A stretch of DNA of 64,000 nt from NCBI GenBank assembly GCA_013365325.1, contig JABVXV010000127.1, forward strand, positions 1 to 64,000, given 5' to 3'. The DNA comes from Dipetalonema caudispina. Taxonomy: Eukaryota; Nematoda; Chromadorea; Rhabditida; Onchocercidae. The position numbers and the translations under genes are program-made. Below are positions 53,448-64,000 of this stretch, one piece after another (position 1 is the first letter of the stretch; every line of letters starts with the position of its first letter). The notes under the pieces are model-generated. The model was not told the origin of the DNA. It searched no databases and was given only the letters and a program-made list of their open reading frames with translations.

Positions 53448-54511
53448 TCAGATTGGTCTTATTTATCAGGTTAGAATAGCCAATTCATTGTAAGCCTGAT
53501 ATTAGAGATACAATTTAATACAGTATCACAGAATCAAGGCATAATTACTATCGTTTTTACGCGTAACAAACAGAACTGAAGTAGTGAATTTACATCAAGT
53601 TAGATCTGACCTTCTTATTAAGCTTTTAATTGGTATGCATGATATTAACTGTATCACATACCGTATGCATCTACCATATATACCGTTTATTTTTCCTGGG
53701 CAATGGTCCTACCTATAAGTTTACTTATCAGTCAGTGGTACCGAATCGAAGTCAAACATCAACCAAAGAGCAGCAACAATAAAAAATGATGATTGCAAGC
53801 TTTTGGATGTTAATTTGATTTTATTTCAGCAAATTTTATTATTATTGTGAAAATTTGTGTAATCGCAAATTTATATTTTTATTAACAATGTTAAAATGAT
53901 GATTTATATTGTTACACATATAAATAATCAATTGGATATAAGCAGTGGAGAGGAAAATTTAAAACGAAAATTTCCATTATTTTGAATTTAAAATACCGAA
54001 AATCAATAAATAGTATGCTTAGGTTAACTGAGTAAAGAGAATAAAATTAAATTTTTTCTAAAAAAATGAGAGATTCATGTGGATATTTGGAGATCGTATT
54101 TTACCTAGACATCACAAAGAATCAAGCATCAAAGTTTAAATCGATAGTATGTGATATTATAAAGTCGCAGTCAAAGGTTATTTCGTTATTTCAAGTTCCA
54201 CCATGTATCCAAAATACAAGATTCATTTATAGATCATGGACGATAATCATCCAAGAATAGGTTGCAATTTTTTTCTGTACGATAAATCGTCATCAATTAT
54301 GGCTTAGTTTACATTTTGAAAATTTCTTATTAATTGAAATATCATCTAAATTACTATTTTTCATGTTTCTAATACATTTTCATCGAAACGAATCCCTTTT
54401 CCTTCTCCTTCCATGCGCTTCCACTTAGAATAACCCGCAAAATGAAAAATGAAATGATACTTAAATACCGGAAAAAGTAAGCAATGTTCAACATTAACAG
54501 TATTATTTTAA
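53448..54511. other. Convergent spacer, no gene recognised
   Basis: About 1.1 kb between facing 3' ends. Open frames such as 54066-54260 resemble nothing known. Confidence 0.6.
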
Positions 54512-56166
54512 TTAATCCAATTTTCTCGATCTTTTCGAGTATTTTGATCGACTTTTCGCTTTGCAACGTGGACATATTGGAGCATTTCGATGTATGAGCT
54601 GTTCACAGGATTGACATTTCTGCAATTATCCATCTTTTTCGGTAAGAAGAAAAATAAAAAGAGTGTAACCGTATGTAAAGAACACGTCAAGTTCGTAAGA
54701 AAATATATTACTAAATGAGTAATATAACAAAAATTTAAACATTTGCAAATAACTTTGTTAAATAAGATGTTAATGTTTCGAAAGAAATTTCATCAAAAAT
54801 TGACGGAGAAAATAATATTAATTTCATTTATTTATAAACTGATAAAGAACTATTCTCAACAAGTTCAACTTGGACATTTCTTTTGTAGCAATGAAGAAAT
54901 GATACATTCTGAAAACAAATAAATCTAATTTAGCTTCATCGTTGATAAACAAGCGATAACCAGATTGAGTAGTCCTTTGATTAAATCTTTGCTTTATCTG
55001 GTTAGGCCTAGGCCTAATATAGTACTTGAACATTAGCTAAAATTTATTAACATAGTAGCTGTAATGGCCTCAGACATATTTAAAATCACTGCAAGAAATT
55101 TCGCGAAAGCATCTAATTTCAAGGAAGTATTATTACCTTCATCTTGGCTGGTTCACTTATGGCCGACATAATGCTGGTCATAGAAGCAGTAGCTGTGGCT
55201 GCTACACCACCGGATGTACATAAAATTTGATCGGAAGCTTCCAGAATATGATTCCGATGTCGATTCAGCATTTCTAGGAATGAAAGGTGCGATAACTGAT
55301 TCAGGACCAGCGGTGTCGTTAGAGCCAAATGATTCACAACATGATTATCGATAACTCTGAAGAATAGGACCGATTGATGAAACTGTAGAAAACAGCTATA
55401 TGAATTAATAAATTAGAGATCTCGTCAAATGCATAATATTACATTTAAAATTCATACTACTTACTCATCAAATTGTGATGGAAAAAGTATTTCATTTGTT
55501 AGCAAATCTGCTTCTGAAATACCACTTTCGCACAAAATTCCATTAGTACGATTCAACTCTCGCTCAATTTCACGATACTTTTGAGCAATACTATCTTTTT
55601 TAGCATCATTTCCACTTTTTAAACTTTTGAAAGTATCTTCCAAATGATTAATATCCTAGAAATACAATAATGATTTCATAAAAGAGGATACAAAATTAAG
55701 GGCTATGAGTTTTACGATATTCGAGAGTGATAATAGCTATCTAATGTAAAAATATGTTCTACTGGAGATATTTTTTAAATGGTTTAATCTGAATGATTTT
55801 TAGCATATCGATATTTTTAATAGCGAAAGCTTTTTCACCACTTACACAAACCATCGAGAATTTTAAAATACGAATTTATTTTATGAATTTAAGATTTTAT
55901 TTTAAACGACTTCAAGTTCATAATACAAAAAAAATTCCGCTTCTCTTATTATTGCTCATATAGAAGGAAAAGTATGAATTTTAATTTCAAATGAAAACTT
56001 ACACACCTGATTAATTTGTCGTAACTCGTCAGCATGTGATCGACGTTCACCTTCCAACTCTCCAGTTAATTTTTCACACTGAGTAATAAATATACAAATT
56101 TCTCGGAGCTCATTGAGGGCAACACGTAATTCACGTAACTTCCCGGTGAATTCGTTTACTTTTTGA
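54512..56166 (-). CDS. ZC4H2-type zinc-finger protein, tandem copy A (first exon not found)
   Basis: Paralogue of the neighbouring ZC4H2-like gene. Exons 56007-56166, 55465-55655, 55137-55356 and 54512-54619 are in phase and encode 226 aa after an unseen first exon that must end with two bases of a codon. The N-terminal part is a charged coiled coil (heptad-like leucines in [14 protein letters not shown]). The middle is alanine/threonine-rich and ends in EPAKMK. The C-terminus is the family's zinc finger: C-x2-C-x10-C-x2-C with the shared core IHRNAPICP, then a basic tail [14 protein letters not shown]. Human ZC4H2 has a histidine right after the second cysteine. Here that residue is glutamate, so only one finger histidine remains. 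The first two exons found have exactly the sizes of their copy B counterparts (160 and 191 bp). The vertebrate protein acts in neural development. The role here is unknown. Confidence 0.82.
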
Positions 56167-57725
56167 CTGCAATCATTATCAGTTAACTTATTTACTTACT
56201 TAACAAATTTAATTAATTACTGCTTGATTATTTCAGCGACTACTCCATATTAACTATTCATTAGTTTTGTTAATTATGCATTTGAAAAATGATTGGTTAT
56301 AATTTTACTCATTTGAGTGTTCGTATTATTTGATTTGATGCGAACATTATGTTTTGGAACATTTCCTTTTATGAATCATTGTCAAGCACTTGAACCAATG
56401 ACCCTTTTTTGCAAAGAGAAGTTTATAATTATTCTAAAAACAAATCTTAGAAGCAACCCCACCCTTTCTCTCTCTCTCTCTCCCTCTAGAATCGGTGAAT
56501 CTTTCACAGATTGAAATGTTTGGAAAGAATTACTTTGCTGTCGATAATTTGCATAATTCTTTACTTAAAACCGTTAGATTCATCAGTTATGAAGCATGAT
56601 AGTTCCACAACGTTCCAATTATCATCTGAGGAAGGAAGAAAGGGAAATTTTCAAAATAAGAAATTTCAACTCGAACTAAACAACAAAATAAAAAAACTAC
56701 AGTATATGAAAGTTCGATATATCGATCACGGCATTTTTTAGAATCTTCGTAAATTATTGACGTATGTTTCCATGTCATATATGTTAATTTCAGATGAAAC
56801 AATAAACAAAATTGTGGTAATAACTAAACAATGCAATCTTTTTAAAGCAAATTCTAATATGAGAACATCATATGAAATTTTAAAAGACAAAAAAGTGAAA
56901 TGATATCGTAGAAACAATATGAGAAAATAACAACACTCCTGCAATGATGACCGTTGTAATACACACCGTAGGAATGCTGTTCTAATGTATTGAATAAATG
57001 GTTTAAATGGATGGAAGGATAGATGGATGGATGGATAGATGGCCTGATAGATGGATAGTGAAGGGTGCATTTTATGCAGATCGTGCCAGCAGACATGCTT
57101 GAACGACGACGATACAATCGTTGAAAGTCTGTGGGAAGAACCGTTTGATGCTGATATAAAAGAAGAAATAATTGTTGGAAGGAAAATGGCAGAAGTGAAA
57201 TACCAAACAAAAAAATGTAAATAATACGTCCGGAAGAAACATCTCATTACGTTCCATTCAACAAATATATCGAATTGTAGAAAAAAAAAAGTATACGTAG
57301 CATATAAAATCTCCAGCATATATTTAGGTAAAATGTTACGTCATAATTAAATAAATGATTCATCATAACTTTGTATATAATTTTCGTTACTGAATATGCC
57401 ATATTTACAATATTGCAGATTTGTAGTTGATCTTCGGCGTTAATTAAAGTTTAACTTTTTTTTGAAATATTCAAATTTTCCATAGAAGATTGAGAACTGC
57501 TGAAGAATTAAACAATCTTAAAACTATCAACGTTTGAATGCTTCAAATATTTGTCTTGTTTTCAAGATTACATAATGTTTAAGAAAGAATAAGTAGGATT
57601 TTTTTTACGCAACGTATTGCGAAAGTATGTAAAAGTTTGCGATATATGTTTGTTTGTATTATCAAACGATAAACATTTCAAAATTTTTTTATTTCATACA
57701 TGAATTAAAATACAACTAATAAATT
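56167..57725. other. Region between the two ZC4H2-like genes
   Basis: About 1.5 kb that should contain the promoter and first exon of copy A and the 3' UTR of copy B, but I could not identify the exon. It contains a CT repeat near 56463-56487 and a GATG/GATA repeat at 57000-57060. The long minus-strand open frames at 56738-57319 run through that repeat and look non-coding. Confidence 0.5.
57000..57060. repeat. (GATG/GATA)n repeat
   Basis: GATG, GATA and GAAG tetranucleotide units in tandem. On the minus strand they read as a spurious repeat peptide. Confidence 0.85.
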
Positions 57726-60161
57726 TTATTCCATCACTTTCCTCTTCGGTTTTTTTGGATTTTTCGACCGACTTTTACTTTTACACATCGGACATATGGG
57801 AGCATTACGATGGATTTGTTGGAAACAAGACTGACATGTCTGGAAAAGAAAAGAAAAGTGTTACTTTTACAGCAGACGGTAAAATCAATAATGCAGCAAC
57901 TTCCAAGTATTTTATAGGCTAACAGTTTAAAATTTAGCAAAGTTAATTATTGGCTTAAATTATTAACAAGTAATTTATTTACTAACAAAATAATCTTTCA
58001 GGATCAAGTACTGGTAATTGTTTAGATAATGCAACTTTTCTGTCAGTTTCCCTTTTTTTTTTACCTAAGCCGTTAATCAATTCAATGAAAGCAACCTTCA
58101 TAGGCGGTGATTGATGATCAACCTTGGCAAGTGACGAACTGGTTGGAAAAGCATGCGGCATAGTTGGAGGTCTTGCCATTGTTGGTGCTGCTGCTTGCAG
58201 AAGAATGGAATCGAAATTGAACATAGCACGCTGTACAACAGCTGGTACTGAATTAACCTTAAAGTGACGCAACAGCGGAGGTATACCTGTACTTGCAGCA
58301 GCTAACGATCCAACAGATGAAATATTCCTAAAAAATTGAGATTTTCTGGTATTTAAGATGATCCGATGTTTCTTTAACAAGTAAGGATAAATTCGAGTAG
58401 CTGAAGTTAGGAATGAGGATTCCTACTATAAATCAGCGAAACTATAAAACTGGCCAATGACCAAATGGAGTGAAGGTGGCTCATCTAAAACATTCTAAAA
58501 AACTCAACCTGCTTATTCTAAACAAGTCCACAACGAGTAGGTAAATGTGAGGTTAAGTTCACATTTTAATTATTTTAAATTTTCATGTCTGAAACGTGAT
58601 ATTTTCCGAAATTTGACTTTTTTAAAACTCAAAAGACCTTTTAGAAGATGAAGTAACTATATAAGATAAAGAACTAACGGAGCGATTTTATTCGGTGGTA
58701 TAATCGACGGTGAGATAAGATCCTCTTCACCAATGCCGCTTTCCCGTGATAGCTCGTTGGTTTGCTCTAGTAGCCGAAATATCTCCTCATACTTCTGACT
58801 AATACTCTCTTCCATTTGCCGTTTTTCTTGCTTAGCTGAATTCATAATTTTTTCCAGCTCTTGCTTATCCTAAATATGAAGTAAAATTGCACTGATTCCA
58901 AATCCTTTAAATATTAGTGGAATTTAAAGTGATGGGATTTTGACGAATATCTCGTAGTAACTGGCGAAAATATGAATTTATTTCGTGCCTGTCATTCAGG
59001 AAATTGATGTTCCATCATCTTCAACAATGAATAGCTGGACAGTTCCGGTATTCTGATAATAGGTTATTAGTACTATTTATTTTTAAAAGATATTTCTCGA
59101 TCTTGACTATCACAAGTATCATACAAATGATTTTTGCAATCGCACAAATCTTGTGCTGCATTACAAAAAGCACCAACAGCGTTAAAATAAATGCAGAATT
59201 ATGCATAACTGCTATATGAAATGATGAAAATAACTTCCGACCTCTGACGTTACACTTTATTTATATGTCAATGAACAAGGCAATCTATTCATTAAAATAA
59301 ACCAACCATATTAATTTGCTGGATAATTTCACTGTGAGCATCCTTTTCTTCATTCAAATCACTGATCGTTTTTTGTGTCTCTTCAATGAATTTTTTAGAC
59401 TGTTGAAAATCGGCTAATTCAGCCAACAACTCATTACGTCTCATTGTGAAATCTTCCAATTTCGTCCTAAACTAGTATGATTACAATAAACACAAAATTT
59501 ATCAATATAATTATTATCACCAGAATAACCCTTATCGGTGTTCTTTGTCAGTTTATCAGCTGTCATGATTTTCATACTTCTGATCACTACTTGCATGACA
59601 GCAGTATTACTGTAATTGTTATTATGATTATTTATGGCTGCATTTTGTCTGAATATTAATAATAATTTTTATAGAATGCTTCAAAGTAATTTTTTATTTA
59701 TCATATAAAAGTAACAGCTCTGATCACAAGGAGAGAAAGATTGGTCATTCGATTAGAAATATTTATACTAACGACAACTATTTTTGGTGGTATAAGCTGA
59801 TTAGGAGCAAAGCAAGTTCATAATTAGGCAGTTAGTGATTATTAAATTACTAATAGTTAGGAATAGAAGGAACTTATTATACTTGTGATTATCGTGATTT
59901 ATAGTCAGAGTAATTAATCCATCATAGTTTTATGATTATCAAATTGTAATCAACAACTTATTCCCACTGCTTCCTATTGATATTTCATTAAGCTTTTAAT
60001 ATTGAAGTTTAGCAATGAAACTCACCAATTAACATTAACTATTAAATAGAATTCCTCAAATTTTATATTTTCAAAAAGAATAAATGGATAACTTACTTGG
60101 CTTGTGCAATTTTATGCAATTCCGTTGCAAGTGTATTTAGATCGATCGGTGATGATCGCAT
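57726..60161 (-). CDS. ZC4H2-type zinc-finger protein, tandem copy B
   Basis: Homologue of ZC4H2, a zinc-finger protein needed for neural development in vertebrates. Exons 60097-60161, 59307-59466, 58679-58869, 58096-58327 and 57726-57839 join to 253 aa (human 224). Order of parts: start [17 protein letters not shown]; a coiled coil through about residue 140 ([16 protein letters not shown], then [15 protein letters not shown]); an alanine/proline-rich linker that ends in SPPMK, as in the human protein; and the finger with Cys 218, 221, 232 and 235 around [11 protein letters not shown]. The tail [15 protein letters not shown] is nearly the human one and looks like a nuclear signal. Where human ZC4H2 has histidine after the second cysteine this copy has phenylalanine, leaving His226 as the only finger histidine. 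This copy is the more conserved of the two. Confidence 0.92.
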
Positions 60162-62565
60162 TGTTCACTAATGATTTGCCGTATTTAGAAATTCCAAATT
60201 GTTCAATTGAATAAAAATCCTACCATTAGCTAATCGGCTGTTGCCACTGCAATTTACATCTATTTCGAGTAATTAATTAGCATCTTATGATAATTACAAG
60301 GGAAGAAAATAAATAGAATTCAATTCGACTGTAAAAGGAAACCGGAATGATAAAACTGTAAAATTGAAAAGAGAGATGGAGAGAAGATGATAGGAGGATG
60401 ACATTGATCGGATTGTATAAGTTTAGAAAGCGATGAGGTTATTGGCTCATCTTTCGACCTCTCTTTTCCTTCTTCCTCCGTCAAAAACAGAGTCGTAAAT
60501 TTAACGATATATGGCCGTTGTAGGGTTGGTTTAGAATGAATGCATAAAATTAGAATGAATTGGTAAGGGAGAGAGTGTAAGCGATCATTGGCACATGAGA
60601 TAGAAGAGGAAAAAAAGGAGCTAGAAAAGACGCTTCTACTCTTTCCTTCCTTCTCCTCGCCAAATGTGTCATCTAACAAATCATTTTATGATCATATCGA
60701 TTGTTAGGATGACGGTGATGATGATACATGCGATACTAGGAGCTACCTGGACGATGATACATGCGATACTAGGAGCTACCTGGACGATGATACTACATTC
60801 GATACTAGGAGCTGCTTATGAATATGATGATCATCATTTGTATAATCCAATTGACCCTGAATTGCGCGACACCATCTCTATTACCCTCACTTATCCTTAC
60901 ATTTTCATCTCACTCATGACCAGAATTAAATATCTAAAAAAAATAAATTAGTATTAAGTATTGCCTATTATCACGTCTGTAGCATATATTTATTTATTTG
61001 TTCATTTATCTATATTTATGTTTTTTTTTTTTTCAACAAAAAAGAAAAAAAAAATTCCTTTGAAAGATAATGTTTATAGATGGATGGATGTATATTTTAT
61101 GCCATTAATTTGAATTGAATATAAAAGGTAAAACAACATGGATAAATTGTAATAAGTAACTAATTAAAATTAATTGCAAGCAATAATTAGCTGAATCTTT
61201 TAGGAAATATGTGCTAGATATTCAATCATCATGTAGCACTTTATATATTTTGGAAAGTTTCAAATAATCTCAAAGATATTGTACCGAATTATTAAGATGG
61301 ATAGCCAGATGGATATTATATGTCTAGTGCAGAAAATCCTCCCGTGATCATTTCCCCTGATAGAAGTTTATACCATTCATGATAAGAAGATATATTGTAC
61401 ATAACCGAATTGTAAGTTATAAATGTAATTATTTGTTGTGTGTTAAATACATCAATATTTTAAAAAAAAATAAAACACTGTTAAATTCTAAACGAAAGTT
61501 ATATCAACCAAATTAAGTTAAAAAATGACAAAAGGTATTGGTTGTTTCAGCGGAACATTTTACACAGTAAAGGAGAGAAAGAGAGAAAAAGATACATCTG
61601 TCGCATCACAAAAATTATATGTTTTTTCTATGGTTTTTATGGGATCGATATATTATCGGTTGTTTATTTTCGTTATTGTTATTGTTATTGTTGTTTGAAA
61701 TTGAAGCGATGCCACAGATTAGAGTGTCGTTGAATTCGTTTTCTTTTATGCCGTTACTTCGGAATGATTTCAACAGATTCTTCGATTCTGTTTATATCAT
61801 CCAAAAGATAATGGTTAGGGGTGTTATCAACGGGTATACTGCAAACACAAAGGTTTCTGAATAGTATTTACCAATTAAATACTAAATTTATCACCTTTGG
61901 AGATATCCTGAAAAAGATTTAAAAATTCATTGAAGGCTATTTCACAGCTAATTTATAAGCGTATATTCCAGAAGAATGAAATAAGATTACGACAAGAAAA
62001 AGTCATTAGTAAGAAAAAAATCATAGATGCTATGATCAAATCTCTTCCCACATATATATATATATATTTTTAAATTTATTTAAAAAGGAAAAAATGTTAG
62101 AAATTTAAATCTATATGAGAAGTAATATAGCAGCAGTTCTTTCATTTTTTCGTTTCTTTTTTATCTTCTTTGTTTTGATTTTAGGACAATCCCAAAATCC
62201 CAACATTCACAAAAGGTCACTGAGTGGAATAGATAGATAAGTCATATGTTCTTTTCTTCTTTTGGATATAACTATTCTACTATATCATTTATCAAATTTT
62301 ACAAACGTAATAAATTTTTAAAATACCAATCAAAAATTTAGGTCACTCACTTATAAGATCATTATGAATCCCCCAATAAATGTGTTTGTATATATGTCAA
62401 TATATGTTGTAATTGTAATGTTATCAGATAGCAATACCGTTTTACCGATAATTTTACTGTCCCGATTTATGATAAATGCATTCATTGCCATTTTAAAATA
62501 TCCTAAATTGCACCCCATTTAAAAGGTTGCTCTTGATTGACCTTATCGTCTGTTACTTTGCAATT
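60162..62565. other. Intergenic region between the ZC4H2-like and collagen genes
   Basis: About 2.4 kb upstream of both divergent genes. It contains a 33-bp minisatellite (60721-60819), A/T runs and short open frames without known relatives. Promoters for both genes should lie here, but no motif stands out. Confidence 0.55.
60721..60819 (+). repeat. 33-bp minisatellite, three copies
   Basis: Two perfect 33-bp units (60721-60753 and 60754-60786) and a third diverged unit with a 3-bp insertion. The unit is 11 codons long and stays open in one frame (MIHAILGATWT per unit) within an open frame of 95 codons. I treat that frame as probable chance. Confidence 0.8.
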
Positions 62566-64000
62566 ATGAATTTGGATCCGAAGATGGAATTGGAAGTTCA
62601 CAGGTACCTTCTTTGGTACGTAAATTAGCTTCTGTAAGCTAACATGTAGAAATGTTACGTTTCTTAAGTAATTAAAAAAATATAGTTTGAATGGGTTCTA
62701 TCAAAAATTTTAAGTTAACATTTCAAAAAATTTTTAAGGCAATTTCGACATATAGCAATTGCTGCAGTGACATTATCAATATTTTCTGTTTCACTGGCAA
62801 TTTTGACAGTACCATTCCTCTACAGCTATGCTCATCATTTACATTCAAAAGTTCTCGATGGAACAGACTTTTGTAAAGTAAGATATTTTATCTACAATTT
62901 ATTGATTTCAGAGAGTTTATTTCATGGAAATATATTTCATTTATGTTTTTTCTTTTTCAGATGAGTTCTCGAGATATGTGGTCTGAAATGTATGCTCTTC
63001 GGAATGGATATCAGACAAGAAGACGTGAGAAACGTGGTTGGTTGTTTGGACAATGGCGTGATGATGGTATTGGTGATGCAGGTGGAAATGGCGCTTATGG
63101 TGCTCCTGCATCAGCGGTTTTATTTTCGTATTTTCAAAAAAAAAAAAAAAATTAGAATATTGGTTTGAATTTTGAAAGGAATTCTTAAAAGATTGCTGAA
63201 TAAATTGAAATTAGAAATTATAGCCCGTATTCGCACCACCAGCACCATCGCCACACCAGGATAGGGATGTAGAAATACAAATGATGCGTTGCATGTGTCA
63301 ACATGGACCACCTGGACCACCAGGACCACCGGGAGATAATGGCAGAGATGGTAAAGATGGACGGCCTGGAAAGGTAGCTATTTTTTTTTTTTTGGATTAC
63401 TAAGTCTTAATATTGTCTTTTTTTTAAATTCCGAAAAATTTTTTTTCTCGAAGTTTTTTTCTTTCATTGAAATGTTATTGCTGTTTGAGAGTATTATTTT
63501 AATTTTCGTTTTTTTCTTTTCATTTAGATTTTAACATTTTTGATTACTAGGATGGGAATTATGGGAAAAATGGTGGTGTGATACCGCATGATGGTCTGAA
63601 GAAGGAACCTTGTATAATTTGTTTGCCTGGTCCACCTGGACCACCAGGACAACCTGGTAATAAGGGACCACCAGGACCACGTGGTGAAGCGGGAGAACCA
63701 GGTCATGATGGTAAGTTTGAATTAAAATCGGTAAATAGCGGATGATAAAATCCTAACGAACTATATAACGCTTATAAGAGATGCCTTTCAGGAATGCAGG
63801 GGATTCAAGGCATGATTGGACAACCTGGTTCGGTAGGCAGAATGGGTGGACCTGGGCCTCGGGGCAAGAAAGGAGAAGTAAGTTATATTTCACTGCACAC
63901 TATTATTTATATGTGTATGAGTTCAGTTTAGCTGATATTTGGCATTAATGATTTGTGCAACATTTTACTTCTATTTTTAGGATGGAAAAGTTATTAAAAT
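62566..64000 (+). CDS. Nematode cuticle collagen, 3' truncated by the window end
   Basis: Membrane-anchored collagen of the nematode cuticle type. Exons 62566-62603, 62739-62877, 62961-63116, 63224-63373, 63551-63710, 63792-63877 and 63981 onward are all in phase. The N-terminal domain has the classic layout: short cytoplasmic start, one membrane span (about residues 19-40, from IAIAAVTLSIFSVSLAILTV), then YAHHLHSKVLDGTDFCK and the aromatic/acidic DMWSEMYALRNGYQ. A subtilisin-like cleavage site RRREKR precedes the mature part. The cysteine pair CMC leads into the first Gly-X-Y block (GPPGPPGPPGDNGRDGKDG), and a second pair CIIC precedes the next block. Cysteines flanking Gly-X-Y blocks crosslink chains in this family. 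The gene is interrupted by more introns than most C. elegans col genes. The C-terminal Gly-X-Y blocks lie beyond the window. Confidence 0.93.

Noticed and set aside
56738..57319. 193-codon minus-strand open frame
   Set aside because: It is rich in Phe, Ile and Ser and crosses the GATG/GATA repeat. There are no splice signals linking it to the ZC4H2-like copy A and no known family.

Overview
The window is nuclear DNA from a nematode. It is AT-rich, its genes have many short exons, and it carries a nematode cuticle collagen gene at its right edge. The composition, the long microsatellite-bearing introns and the gene content would suit a filarial (spirurid) worm, but I did not identify the species. 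All gene models were built by hand from reading frame, splice-site phase and family resemblance. || Left part (0.7-16.8 kb, minus strand): a complete pyruvate dehydrogenase E1 alpha gene (9 exons, 403 aa), about 4.6 kb of gene-poor DNA holding a MITE-like inverted repeat, then a complete UFD2/UBE4B-type U-box ubiquitin ligase gene (24 exons, 1040 aa). || Centre-left (17.3-24.4 kb): the ligase gene is head-to-head with the first of two tandem plus-strand paralogues of the PLGRKT (plasminogen receptor KT, DUF2368) family. The second paralogue converges on a minus-strand ERK-class MAP kinase gene (10 exons, 364 aa) whose activation loop reads T-Q-Y. || Centre (27-43.7 kb, plus strand): a weak two-exon candidate, then an ARMC9 homologue (ciliary-base armadillo protein). 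Its exons are split by an intron of about 7.3 kb packed with microsatellites and GC-rich islands. Fourteen kilobases further the reading frame may continue, or a separate unrecognised gene may start (50.6-53.4 kb). || Right part (54.5-60.2 kb, minus strand): two tandem genes for ZC4H2-type zinc-finger proteins with matching exon architecture, the left copy lacking a recognised first exon. || Right edge (62.6 kb to end, plus strand): a membrane-anchored cuticle collagen cut off by the window end. || The genes do not form one pathway. The main themes are two independent local tandem duplications (PLGRKT and ZC4H2), several candidate spliced-leader acceptor sites just upstream of start codons, and frequent GTT-type 5' splice sites. 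I saw no rRNA, tRNA, CRISPR, phage or insertion-sequence genes.
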